Assembly (NCBI GenBank): GCA_026826555.1
Contig: JAKSZT010053764.1
Location: 36,259,907-36,323,906 of the forward strand
Origin: Tolypeutes matacus
Taxonomy: Eukaryota > Chordata > Mammalia > Cingulata > Chlamyphoridae
Length of the DNA stretch: 64,000 nucleotides
Reading direction: 5' to 3'
Shown: in pieces, positions 11,835 through 23,995 of the stretch
Layout: each line of letters starts with the position of its first letter
How positions within the stretch are numbered: the stretch's first letter is position 1
The notes under the pieces: generated by a model
The model's input: only the letters and a program-made list of their open reading frames with translations
The model's database searches: none
Told to the model about the DNA's origin: nothing
Translations under genes and position numbers: made by a program

Positions 11835-13429
11835 CTGCTGACAGAGAAGGGTGTTTTAGCGAGAGCTTCAGGAAAGAGATGGCAGTGTTTGAGATGGACC
11901 TGAAAGATGGTTAAGTTTTCAACAGGTAGTTTTCAGGATGAATGGAAGCAGAGTTAAAGATACTGTCTTTCAGAACATGGAAACAGCCATCGCTTCCTTC
12001 ACCCAGTACCCCTGTGTGATCTAGTAGCTAGGTGCGATGTGCTTGGTAATAATATATAATAACAAATGCTCTTGGTTCCCTTTGACTGAGGGAGAAAGGA
12101 GACACTGGTCAAAAGTGCAAGGAATCATCCAGAGCTCACATACTTGTCACAAACAGAGAAAATCAAATTTAGAGCAATTGAAGATAGTTCAGTTGTCTTG
12201 ATTTGAAATCTGTTAAGCATGCCTCAGGTTTTCCCGCATCTTTTAATTTTTGCATTTGCAGAGTTTACTTTTCCTGCTTAGAGAAATCAGGGACAAATCA
12301 AAAGGAGTTTTGGTCATTGTTGATAAATATTCTAATTAAATCCTTCATTGACTGATGACTGACAAGAGTCAGCAGCAAGTGGTAACAATTCCTTTGTAAT
12401 CATTATAATTGTTCAAAATAATTCCGTTTTCTGTTCCAGGACTGTTTATGGAGAGGAGGCCTGGGAGAGATAGGGCAGATGGGCCTAATTTATAAACAGT
12501 ATCCTTATTAAAAGTGCACATTATATTTACTGGTTAAGTTATTGGCAAATTTAAATATATTGTCAGTAGATCAAACTAATCATTTGTTGCAAAATGATAA
12601 TAGCCACAGCTGTTCTTCCTTTAATTTTAAAGAGATAAAATATGTTCATTTAGATATGCATATCTGAGGTTATATATTTTCTTTCTATGGCACTCAGGGT
12701 CTCTGATGTTACAATGTTTCTTTTCCATTATGAATAGATATCTACATGGGCTTTTTTTCTTTTTTTTTTTTTTTTTGCTTTTAAATTTATGGAACATATG
12801 CAGTAACCACTTCACCCAAAGCTATAGAACAATGATGCTATTATTGTAGCCATCTGTCTCTTCACATCAGTGTCTTCTATGGTTTTATAGTCCAGTTTTA
12901 GGGCTCTTTAAGAAACAGTATTGGCTAACATTAATAACTGCCTTCCTATGACAATTTACATTTCTATTTGGAGTCAGCTTCTGAAAGCATCTTCCTCAGT
13001 TTAGGAAGCAGGGGTGCGGGAGGAGGGAAGGAGGACTGCCTTGATGGAGACTGGAGGAAGAGCTGCCTATTTTGCTCCACTTGACTGGCACCCAAAGGAA
13101 GTGGCGAGTCAATCTCCCACTTCCTATTATAACTCTGCATTTGCAGTTTCCCACCTTGACAGGCAGAAACAGATCCAGTCAATGCTAATTTGGGTAACAT
13201 CTAAAAGGCTTGCCTGACAAGGCAGATTCAAATTATGAAGCAAACCCCTCACATACTGAGACCTTGTTAGCTAGATTAGTGGCGGATTGGCTTCTTGTGA
13301 CAGCTTGTTTGCTAAAGGTGAGCTATCTACATTTCCAATACAGGCAGGTTATATCATCATTTAAAGAAAAAAAAATAAAGATGTCGTTTTTCTTGTTTGT
13401 CGCGGAGTTCATATAATATTCCCTCTCGA
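11835..13429. other. Unique sequence, no gene recognised
   Basis: Contains a T-run at about 12752-12776 and short open frames without protein-like features. Parts of 12300-13200 may be constrained non-coding sequence, but nothing in the sequence alone proves it. Confidence 0.35.
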
Positions 13430-13970
13430 TTTTCTCATTGTTGACTTCAGAAAGAAATAGCAGCAAGTGTGTACCTTTGAGTGCGACAGCTAATTTTGTT
13501 ATGGATGAACAGAGTATTGTGACAAAACAGTGGCACAGCTGTCATAACAGCTGTCACACATTAATCATGACAGTGACAAATAGCATAATTACCTTATCTG
13601 GAATTCCTAGCATGCACACTCAGTATGCCCCACTGCCGAGCGAGGATATCACGCATGGTTTAATTAAAAAGACATCAATACAGGTTAGTTAGACAAGGGC
13701 TAGAAGACATTGATCCAAAATTAAAATAAAATTATTTATAGGTTGGTGTTTAGGGACACCCAAAGATCAATTACTTAGCCGACAAGATAATTTGAATCTA
13801 TTTCGCTAACTGACCCTTCTCAATATGTACATCACCTGGTAAATTGACTGTTCTGCCCCAAACCATCAGCCCTTCCTCCATTAAACATTTGATCCTCTCT
13901 TTTTCCTGTTTCAGCATGGATCCTTGGGAGTCATTTTTATATTCTGTTAATTGATTGACAGGAGTTTATC
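13430..13970. promoter_or_regulatory. Candidate enhancer-like island with TGACAG, E-box and PBX-MEIS sites
   Basis: Low-repeat sequence with clustered developmental-factor motifs. ACAGCTGTCA occurs at 13535-13544 and 13547-13556, exactly 12 bases apart, each joining an E-box CAGCTG with a TGACAG (MEIS/TGIF-type) core on the other strand. TGACAG recurs at 13568-13573 beside TTAATCA, and TTTAATTAAA lies near 13660. TGATTGACAG at 13952-13961 is the exact known PBX-MEIS composite. No coding potential is convincing. The regulatory role is inference from motif density. Confidence 0.35.
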
Positions 13971-16019
13971 TATAAATATGTGATTACCAGTGAATGGGTT
14001 GTGGCTAGCATTTTTGTGAGCTTGTTTGCCAGGTCTGGCATTGAGATGCCTTGTAAGCAGCAGAAGGAGAGTGATGTTAAGCAGAGTGATTTTTGTTTTG
14101 TTTGGAAATTCTAACTAGGTAAAGGATATAGGCAGGTGAGACTGGATTTACATGTACTGTGTTTAATATATATATACCTGTATTCATGTGCATATATGTG
14201 TCACATCAATACGTATAAATATGCACACATGGCAAATATATGTATATTTTTGCCCCCCCTGATAGTTTAAGCTCAACAATTCATTGGATTTACTGATTGA
14301 ATTCCTGGGAGCTGGTTCTTGAATTGCTCTGAAGCTGCCTCTATGAAATATTAATGAATCAATTTCCATAGACATGGACTCATTATCTTGCTGGATGCCA
14401 TTGGAAAACACAGTCCTGCCTGCGGTGTCCTTCCACCTGCCTATGACATGATTTGATTTTCTCTCTCCCTTTTTTTAATTAAATAAAAAATTGCTATCAG
14501 GAAATTTTTGATAACTTTGGAACAGACATTTCCATTTCTCTTGATAAGCATCTAAATGGAGGTAAGCCATTTAAAATAAATTTATGTTCTACTTAAGTGA
14601 TATATTGAAAAGTGGGTCCCAGAAACAAAGAAAGAGGTGGTCAGTTTAGTTCTGTGGTCTCAACAGTGCCCTTTGGAAATAAGGAAACTGCTATTTTTTT
14701 AGAACTATTAGTCCATTTTGGGAAATGTCTGTATTTTAGGAAGCTGAGCCGAACAAAAGTTATTAATTTTAGAAAATGTTACTAAACACAAACACACTGT
14801 CACTTTAATTTAGGACTGATAGAAAGTAGGTGGAAGTCTCCAGGCTGTGTCTATAAAATGCCAAAACAGCTGGTTAGAACATGAAAAATTCAGTCAGTCA
14901 AGCAGTGATTATCCACATACAATAACAATAGCTGGTTTGAGGTATTTTGTGTTTCTTCACTGAATTTGACTAGTTTCTCACGCCTTCTGCAAGTCAATCC
15001 AGGAATATAAGAAAGAACATTAAACTGCAATTAAATCAAACAGAAAGTTTAGCTTCTTTCCTTCCCATTCATTCTATTCCAGTAAAGATTGTTAATGCCT
15101 GCTTTGGGCATTGTCAACACCCACTTAATAGAGCACAACAAAACTCTACTGGTAAAGGGTTGCCAACATTGTTAGACAGAAGATTAGGGTTATGTCCTCA
15201 AATTCAAAGGCTTTCACCATTTTGATTCAGAACCAGTATGTTCTGTGATATCAGGACAATATTGCCATTTCAACCACATATGTGATCTAAGAATAATATT
15301 ACTATTTCAACACATGCCTTCTTTTAGGGAAAAGCTAAAAACACAGGCTTGACCAAAGTAATCTTCTCAATACTAAGTCAAAGAAAAAAAAAATCATTTT
15401 TGTTGAGAGAAAACTTGATTGTTTTCTCACTCTTTTGATCCCCTTTCAACCTAGCTCCAGGAGAGCACACTTGTACTTGACTTCACCTCTCTGCAGGATG
15501 ACCTGCTACTGCACTCAAGTCTCAGCAATGCTTTAAAGTAGCCTTTGTCATAAAAGTTTTGATGAGGGCTATGAGAAATGCATGTAGACACCCACACATA
15601 GCATTTTTACATGCAGTTTCAAGGTACCCATTGAACTGGGCAGCCCATCTCTGGGCCTCTCATAATAAATACCTCCTTTAAGTATAAACAGGGTCAGAAA
15701 TATCCCAGAACTTTCCTGGACAGCTGGAGACCATTCTAGATCTTTAGTCTTAGAGTTGGGCTCCTATTGAAACTAGAGGTAGAACATCAAGTTTCTTGAA
15801 AATTAATTCAAGGTCATTTATTCCACTGAGAAATATTCAAGGAGATTTTAATGAGGAAGAATAAATTTTAGGTCTAGTCATAACTGACAAGTGACAGGAA
15901 AATAAAAGCAGTTTTACCTTTTCTGAATCAAACTTTTTAGAATGAATCTCCCTCCCTTCAACATCTATGGCACTTACTGTTTTAGGATACATCTTTTCTA
16001 TTGTGCATTGCTGCTTTTT
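13971..16019. other. Unique sequence, no gene recognised
   Basis: AT-rich, low-repeat sequence with a few (TA)n and (T)n runs (14165-14240). No convincing ORF, RNA gene or interspersed repeat was recognised. Confidence 0.35.
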
Positions 16020-16145
16020 ATGTAGTATCATTTCTCTTGGTACATTGTAAGCTCTTTGAAAGTAGATTTTGAGTCTGATTCCCTTTTTTCTTCCTCATGA
16101 TACCTAACATTGTGCCTGCTAGTTGGAACTTATCAATAAATGTGC
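16020..16145 (+). mobile_element. L2 LINE 3'-end relic
   Basis: The order 'ttgtaagctctttgaaag', 'cctaacattgtgcctgc' and 'caataaatgtg' follows the conserved L2 3' end. It is an ancient mammalian repeat and is non-coding. Confidence 0.6.
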
Positions 16146-16824
16146 ATATTATGGATAACAATTGTTAGCTTTAATAATTAAAACAAAGGTAAGGATTTCC
16201 AGGAAGATGGCTTCGGAGAAGATAGTCAGGGCTCAACTCTCTCACAAAAACAATGGAGGAAGGGCCAAAAGATATCTGAGGGAGCTTCTTAGGGGATCTG
16301 CAGACCAGGAGAATGCTGCACATCATTCAGGAGGGAGAGGGACAGAGAGACAAAGAGGCCAAACAAAAACTATGAGTTACTTGCCCCTGTGGCTGAGAAC
16401 AGCACATATGTCCACCATCATGGTGAATGGCCTCAGTAAAACCCATGGCTCACTATAGCCAACTGAGTGGGGAAAGAACGTCCTCTTCACTGGGAGAAAG
16501 AAGGGTCTGGTAGAAGGTGGAGAGTGGTTTCTTTTCAGTGAATTTGGCCAGCAGAGCCCCCTTTGAATCTCAGAAAAGAGCCCAGCCATCACTGAAGATG
16601 GGCCAGGGAGAGGGGAAGGGGAATCTGATCAGGCAGGCTGTCACACCTAACCGCCCTGGGAGAAAGAACTAGGTCAGTGAGTGGGTAAGCAGATAGGCAC
16701 CTAAGGACCCCAGGAGAGAAGGAGGCCAGGAGAGATAGCCAGCACACTGTTAGAAGACCAACTTGCCTGAGGGGATGGAGGGCAGGGAGAGCCAGATAAG
16801 CTTTCAGAAGCCTACCTAACCTGT

Positions 16825-16970
16825 GGAGTGGATGTAGCTGAGTGGAGGAATGCCTGCCTCACATATACTAGGTTGCTGGTTCAATTCCTGGTACCTCCTA
16901 AGAGAAGGGGTCGAGACACTGATGCAGTGGGTTGTCAGGCACGCAACCAGCACCTTGTGACAGGGAACTT
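16825..16970 (+). mobile_element. Probable tRNA-derived SINE within L1 5'UTR
   Basis: 'gagtggatgtagctgagtgg' followed by 'ctggttcaattcctgg' and 'tacctcctaagag' matches the A-box, B-box and post-tRNA part of the local SINEs. No clear TSD is visible, so it may instead be old sequence of the 5'UTR. Confidence 0.5.
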
Positions 16971-17702
16971 ACAGACTGAGGGGTTTTTTTGTTTTAGGTA
17001 TTTCAATTTGTTGTTTCATATTATTATTATTTCATTTTATTTTGTGTGTTGTTGTTTTTTTTAATTCTTTATTTTATTCACTAAAACCAGGTACCTTACC
17101 TGTGGAGGGCAGGCTGCAGGGTGATTGATTTGATGAACACCGGCAGCCCAAGATGGTTCCCAGGGGCCTAAAAGGGAAGCCTATTTTACCTGGGTTGTTT
17201 TTTGTTTTTTCATTTTCTTTGTTTCCTTATTTTTTCCCCTTAGTTTCTTTTCCTTCTTTCATTTTTCCCCTTTTCTGCTTATCTTTCATTCCACCTTCTC
17301 TTGTTTGGTCTTCATTTTTTTCTTCTTCTAATTCTCTTCTCATTTTTCCAGTCTTTTATTTTGTTCTATTTTTTTCTTGTTTCATTTTTTCCATTCCAGC
17401 TTTTTTATTCTTATTCCCTTGTATTTTTACGATTTTTCACACTTATTACTTATTATTTTTTCCCAGCTCTTCTATGGTTCCTTTTCTATTTTTTTTTTAA
17501 TGATTACTCTTATTCTTTCTCTCTTCTTCTATCTTTCCTTCTCTATGGTCTTAATATTTTTTCAAGGGAATGTGGACAACTACAAAGATATAGAATAAGT
17601 GGAACCAAGTATCAAAGAGGAACATCAATACAAAACAAAAAAATAAAACCCTAGAGTAGAAAGAGAAGCTAACCATCTGAATAAGCCCATAAAGATAAGT
17701 AG

Positions 17703-18053
17703 ATGCCTAGAAACCAGCAAAAAATTACAAGCCATACTAAGAAACAGGAAGACATGGTCCAGTCTAGTGAATAAACTGAAAAACAGGAGGACATGCAGAA
17801 CATGGAATGACTAATCAAGGATTTAATGAAATGAAGGAAGATATAAAGGATATTGAGAAGACACTGGGGGAAAATACTGAAGAAATCATAAAAATACTTC
17901 AAAAATAACAGATCTGATGGTGATGAATGTCACACTGCAAGAAATCAGAAATGCACTGGAAGCACATGACAGCAGAATTGAACAGGCAGAGGAAAGAATT
18001 AGTGACACCAAAGATAATGCATCTGAAATCAGATAGTTAGTAGAACGGATAGA

Positions 18054-18086
<33 letters not shown>

Positions 18087-18240
18087 AAAAATTCAGCAGG
18101 GACTCAGGGAATTGAATTACAACATGAAACACAAAAACATGTGCATTATAGGCATCACAAAGGGGGAAGAGAAGGGAAAGGACCACAGAAGGAGTGTTGG
18201 AAGAAATAATGGCTGAAATTTACCCAAACTCTTTGGAGGG
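17703..18240 (+). pseudogene. L1 ORF1 remnant (N-terminal part)
   Basis: Starts with MPRNQQKIT at 17703, matching the ORF1 N-terminus of the family. It carries the coiled-coil region and then a 29-base A-run at about 18056-18084 that breaks the frame. An early stop occurs near 17775. The alignment to ORF1 stops near 18240, where the sequence jumps to ORF2, so the RNA-binding C-terminal domain is missing. Confidence 0.75.
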
Positions 18241-18244
18241 ACAT

Positions 18245-21110
18245 GGAAGAAATTGATAAACTTAACAGAAAAATTTAAAATAATGAGATTGAATAAGTCA
18301 TCAAAAACTTCTCAATGAAGAAAAGCCCAGGACCAAATGGTTTCACTGGTGTATTCTAGCAATCATTCTGGAAAGAACTAACACCAATACTGCATAAAAT
18401 CTACCAAAATATAGGAATGGAGGGTACATTGCCTAACATTACACTAATACCAAAGCCACATAAAGACGACACCAGAAAAAAAACTATGGGCCAATCTCTC
18501 TAATAAACCTGGATGCTAAAATCCTCAAAAAAGTATTTGCTAATTGTATTCAACAACACATCAAACAAATTATACACCATGATCAAGTGAGTTTTCATCC
18601 CTGGTATGCAAAGATGGTTCAATGTAAGAAAATCAATTAATGTAATGCACCACATGAAGAGATCAAAAATTTTAAAAATCACATGATCATATCTATTGAT
18701 ACAGAAAAAACATTTGACAAAAACTAGCATCCTTTCTTGTAAAAAACACTTCAAAGGTAGAAAAATTCAACATGATATGAAAAACCCACAGCTAACATCA
18801 TATTCAATGGTGAAAGGCTAAAGGCTTTCCCTCTAAAATCTGGAACCAGACAAGGATGCTGACTGTCACTGCTTTTATTTAACATTGTGTTAGAATTAAT
18901 TGCTCAAGTACTTAAGCAGGAAAAAGAAATAAAAGTAACCAAATTTGAAAGGAAGAAGTAAAACTTTCACTATTTGCAGATGACATGATCCTATACATAG
19001 AAAGTCTGGAAAAATCTAAAACAAAGTTTCTAGAGCTGATAAATGAGTTCAGTAAGGTGGCAGGATATAAGATCAACAAGGAAAAATCAGTAACATTTCT
19101 ATACACCAATAATGAGCAACCAAATACATTTACAATAGCAACTAAAAGAATCAAATATATGGGAATAAACTAAAGATGTAAAGGACTTGTACACAGAACA
19201 CTACATAACATTGTTAAAGGAAATCAAAGAAGACCTAAATAAATGGAAGAATATTCCATGTTCATGGATCAGAAGACTAAACACCATTAAGATGTCTGTT
19301 CTACCCAAATAGATTTACATATTTAATGCATTCCCAATAAAAATTACAACAGCATTTTTTTACTAAATTGGTAAAGCTAATTATGAAATTTATTTGGAAG
19401 AGCAAGGGGCCCTGAATAGCCAAAAACATATGGACAAAAAACGAAATTGGAAGAATCATGCTACCTGACTTTAAAGCATACTACAGATTTACAGTGGCCA
19501 AAACTGCATGGCATTGACACCAGGATAGACATACTGAGCAATAGAACTTAACTGAGAGTTCTGCTATAGGTCCTCCTCACATATACGATTGTATTAGTCA
19601 GCCAAAGGGGTGCTGATGCAAAGTACCAAAAATCTGTTGGCTTTTGTAAAGGGTATTTATTTGGGCTAAAAGCTTACAGTTACAAGGCCATAAAGAGTTC
19701 AACTCAAGGCTGCTTTCTCACCAAAGTCTTTTGCCATGTGTTGAAGCAAGATGGCAGGTGATCTCTGCCTGGTCTCTCCTTCCTTTTTCATTTTAAGGCT
19801 CCATGGGCCCAGCTTCTTAATCTCAGCTGTAGGCTGGCATAGGGCTCGTCTCTCAGGGTTTCCTATATCATTGTGGCAGAGGGCTCATTTCTTTCCATAA
19901 TCTCTCTCCAGGGCTTCAGGATCAAAGTTCTCTCCTCTGCTCTGTCTATGGAGATCTCTCTTCCTGTGTCTTCTTCCATATGAGTGTCTGTTTACATCAG
20001 CCTACCAAGGGCTCTGAGTCATGCCCTACTGACGTGGTCAAATCAAAGGCCCTAGACTGATTTCATTAAGTAAACTTAATACCTTTGAATTTAATACAAA
20101 CAAAGGCTATCACATCCAGAGGAACAGGACAGTTTACAAACATAATCTTTCTTTTTGGGGATTCATGTATAATCTTAAACTGCCACAATGGTCAACTGAT
20201 ATTTGACAAGGCCACCAAGCCCACTGAACTGGGACAGAATGGCCTCTTCAACAAATGGTGCTGGGAGAACTGATATCTATATTAAAAAAAAAAAAAAAAA
20301 TGAGAGAGGGTCACCATCTCATGCCCTATACAAAAATTAACTCAAGATGGATCAGAGGTCTAAATATAAGAGCCAAGACCATAAAGCTCCTAGTATATAA
20401 TGTAGGGAAGCATCTACAGGATCTTTTGATAGGAAATGGTTCATAAACTTTACACCCAAAGCACGATCAAAGAAAAAAAAAAATAGATAAATGGTCCACC
20501 TTAAAATTAAAAACTTTTGTGCTACAAAGGAGTTTGTCAAGAAAGTGAAAAAGCAGCCTACTCAATGGGAGAAAATATTTCTTAACCATTTATCCACTAA
20601 GGGCCTAATATCAAGCATATATAAAGAAATCCTGTGTCTCGAAAATAAAAAAAAAAAAAAATGACCCACATAAAAATGGCCATGAGATTTGAATAGACAC
20701 TTCTCCAAAGAAGAAATACAAATGGCTAAAAAGCACATGAAAAGATTCTCAACACCAGTAGGGAAATGTAACACCATTAGGGAAATGCAAGTCAAAACTA
20801 CAAGGAGATATAATCTTACACCTATTAAGCTGGTGGCTATTAAAAAAAAACAGAACTCCAAGATTTGGAGATGTTGTGGAGGAAAGGAAACCCTCATCCA
20901 ATGCTGGTGGGAATGTAGAATGGTGCAGCCACTGTGAAGGACGGTTTTATGGTTCCTCAGGAAGTTAACTATAGAATTGCCATATGATCTAGCAATACCA
21001 CTGCTGGGTCAGAAGAATTGAAAGCAGGGACATGAACAGATATATACATACCAATGTTCATAGCGGCATTATTCATTATTGCCAAAAGTTGGAAGCAACC
21101 CAAGTGTCCA
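18245..21110 (+). pseudogene. L1 ORF2 remnant (RT and C-terminal part), split by LTR
   Basis: Begins at the segment before the reverse transcriptase ('gaagaaattgataaac'). It shows KKSPGPNGF near 18318, a GTRQGC block near 18843 and the catalytic FADDM at 18973-18987. The endonuclease domain is absent. The frame is broken by many stops and by the LTR insertion at 19590-20187, after which the ORF2 alignment resumes at 'atggtcaactgat'. The C-terminal part ends near 21110. Confidence 0.85.
19590..20187 (-). mobile_element. Solo LTR, family copy 1 (598 bp)
   Basis: A non-coding LTR of a retrovirus-like element, inserted into ORF2 of the L1. On its own strand it runs TGTGGCAGTTT to CTAATACA, the TG...CA ends expected of an LTR. 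The 5-bp flanks (acgat before; atggt after) fit a degenerate 5-bp TSD; the uninterrupted L1 would read through 'catatatggtcaactg'. It has 'cccaaataaatac' as polyadenylation signal context near its 3' end. Related copies: 40784-41408 and 41875-42443. TSD size fits ERV-L/MaLR-type elements. No internal proviral sequence adjoins it. Confidence 0.8.
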
Positions 21111-21589
21111 TCAACAGATGAATGGATAAGAAAATTGTGGTATACACACAATGGAATATTACTTAGCTGTAAGAAGATATGTAGTATTGACACACAGGAC
21201 AGCATGGATGATTCTTGAAGATCTTATGTTGAGTGAAGTAAGCCAGTCACTAAAGGACAACTATTACATGACCTCCCAGTCTGTAATATAGGTTATCAGG
21301 AGACAGAAGACAGGAGACAGGAGGCAGAAAGGGAGTAGAGTGGGTGAACTGGTAAAACCCATGATAAGGTGGAAGGGGTGTGGTTTGGAAGTGGAGGGGG
21401 TTGAAAGTAGTGCAGGGATGTGAATGGGGTCAACAGTGCTGGAATGTGAAGGTGAGCAGGGTAGAAGTTTGGGTTGGACTCTCCATGGAACTGGGGGGAG
21501 GACTGGAGGAAGAAACAGGTGAACTTTGGGGACTTGTATGTTTGTGGTTAAGGCTAAAATGATGGGAATGTTCTCTTACCAAATATAGC

Positions 21590-22260
21590 AGGGAAGGGTT
21601 ATTGGTGCAGGACGTCAAGCGTGAGGGGACATGTGGGAAAGGACGCACCTGGGGCATGCTTCTATGGAATATGAAAGTGTTCTTGTCATAGTGTGTTATC
21701 TCAGTGGGTGGAGATTCATACAATAAACAAGAAAATAATAAACTCCCATCCTTGGGAGTCCTTCTAAGTTCTCAAATAGAGGGGCCAGAGTCTCTTGAGA
21801 ACATAGGCAGTGCCTAGTAAAGGAAGATGGACCAATATGTCAAGCCCACAATATTAATGCATGTAACTATGAATCTTATTCTTCAAAAGTTGCAACCTAG
21901 TGAGTACCATGGGTTCCAAGGGGAAGAGGATGGAAGAATGGATGGAGCATGGGGCATTTTTAGGGCATTGGAATTGTTCTTGCATAATCTTGCAATGATG
22001 GATACAGGCCATTATGCATTTTGTTAGAAATTATAAAAGTGCGGTACAGAATGTGAACCATAATGTAAACCATTGACAATGGTTAGTGGCAATACTTCAA
22101 CATTTGCTCATCAATTGTAACAAATATACCATTCTCATGTAAGATATCATTAATAGGAGAAAGTGTGAATGGGGGAGGAGGGTATGGTATATGGGAATCC
22201 CTTATATTTGCTATAGGACTTTTCTGTGACCTAAAGCTTCTTTGAAAATAAAGTGATTAA
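21590..22260 (+). repeat. L1 3'UTR, first (short) copy of second element
   Basis: G-rich 3'UTR homologous to 6525-7185. It ends 'cctaaagcttctttgaaaat' followed by 'aaagtgatt' and an 18-base A-run at about 22259-22276, that is, a proper old 3' end, yet the element continues. Confidence 0.78.
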
Positions 22261-22419
22261 AAAAAAAAAAAAAAAACACTAGGGGAACATACAGAAGAAA
22301 TTGCTGCTGTACATAAAAGAGAACAGATTTTACAGAAATGAAAAACACTGCAAAAATATTTTTATTTTTTATATATAAATATTTATATCTTATTTATTTG
22401 GCTTTGTTTTGGGGGAGGT

Positions 22420-23995
22420 TTTGGATTGCAGAAGAGCAAGGGGAGGATCACTGGTGCAGGGTGTCAGTGGTCGGGGGAAGTGTGGGGAGGGGTGCACCTG
22501 GGACATGCCTCAAGTGGTATGGGGTATTGTCTTGGTGGACAGCACAATAACCGAAAGAATATTGAATTCCCATCCTGGAGGGCTCTGCTACATTCTCTAA
22601 TCGAGTGTCAAGAATCCCTAAAGTACATGGGCAGTGTCCAGCAAAGTAGGACTGACCAATCCGCAGGCCCTTGATATTGATGCTTGTACTTATGAACCTT
22701 GTTCTTGTGAAATTGAAACTTAGCCTAGTATTATATATTGCCTAAGAGTTACCTCCTGAAAACCTACTTGTTGCTCTAATGTGGCCTTTCTCTAAGCCAA
22801 ACTCAGCATATAAACTCACTACCTTCCCCACTACTGTATGACACATTACTCCCAGGGATGAGCCTCCCTGGCACTAGGGATTATTACCAAGCACCAACTA
22901 GTGATGCATTTGGAAAGACTTTGACCAAAAGGGGAAATATTAAATACACATGAGTTTTTATGGCTGAGATTTCAAAGTGAGTCGGGAGGTCATTCCATGC
23001 TTACACGCGTCTTAGGAGAATCTCACTGACTTCCACAGTAAACAGTGCCTCAAGCAGGGGACTCCTGAGGGCCCTAGAGACATCTGGACACTATAGGTGG
23101 GGCAGACAACCCCAGGAATTTGGCACCCTGTCAGTGGGCCTTACCTTGGAATATATGATAACCTGTTCCCCCAATGTATTGGAGTTCAACTCATTTATAA
23201 TTTTCCTACACATGGTTCTTATTCCCCTTTTATTTGAACCTATAATTAGCACTATACACATTAAATATATGTTGCAGAAACTTAAGTCTTCTGGCTGTTC
23301 ATATGCTGGTTGAGCCCTGAATTTCAGCTGAGTTGCAGCCAATACCTAGTCTCCAGTTCATTGGACTCACCCAGGACAACTAACAAAACGATAATGGACA
23401 ATGACCATCCCAAAAAACAGAGTATCTACAACTGCAAGCAAGACAGTTCCACCCATCTTTCCCATGGGATCTAAGCCCCCTCTCAATTAGAAACAGAGTG
23501 GGCATCATCATCCCCAAATCCTCAAGAATGAGGAAGGAACACACATAAGGGGGGAGTGCAACTATGGACTAAAGTAGACTTATTATTCTAGTAATGGGAA
23601 GAACTTGTAACTTTGATATAAAGGCAGTGGTCTCCAGAGATTCTGAGGGAAGGGAGAGGAAAGAATGGGTGTAACAGGACATTTAGGGGACACTGGAATT
23701 GTTCTGCATGATATTGCAATGACAGATACAGGTCATTATACATTTTGTCAAAACCAATAAAATAGTGTGGTACAAAGTGTAAACTACAGACTATGGTTAG
23801 TAGCAACACTTCAATATGTGTTCACCAATCATAACAAATGTACCACACTAATGAAAGATGTTGATGGGGAAAAATGTTGGAGAGGAGAGGTTGTGGTGTG
23901 TGGGACTCCCCTATATTTTCCATGTAACATTTATGTAATCTAAAACTTCTTGTAAAATAATAATTAAAAACAAACAAACAAACAAACAAACAAAC
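22420..23995 (+). repeat. L1 3'UTR, second (long) copy of second element
   Basis: Homologous to 7440-9035 at clearly recognisable similarity, including the extra block (about 22735-23640, 'gatgagcctccctggca' near 22858) missing from the short copy. It terminates 'ctaaaacttcttgtaaa' and an A/C-rich tail. The enclosing TSD shows it was part of the inserted unit. Confidence 0.78.

Larger units (their letters stand above)
16201..23995 (+). mobile_element. L1 element, 5' end to 3' tail, internally deleted, with nested LTR
   Basis: Same family as the L1 at the window start. It begins 'aggaagatggcttcgg' at 16201, the typical L1 5' end, and finishes in an (AAAC)n-rich tail at 23995. A degenerate TSD flanks the whole unit: 16184-16200 (caaaggtaaggatttcc) and 23996-24013 (caaaggcataggctttcc). 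Inside are a 5'UTR with a possible SINE (16825-16970), ORF1 5' part (17703-18240), ORF2 from the reverse transcriptase onward (18245-21110), a solo LTR on the minus strand (19590-20187), and two tandem 3'UTRs. About 1.8 kb (ORF1 3' end plus the endonuclease region) is missing. It is inactive. Confidence 0.92.

Noticed and set aside
17153..17654. Overlapping open frames of 73-117 codons
   Set aside because: Same pyrimidine tract in the second L1; residue bias gives no stop codons by chance.
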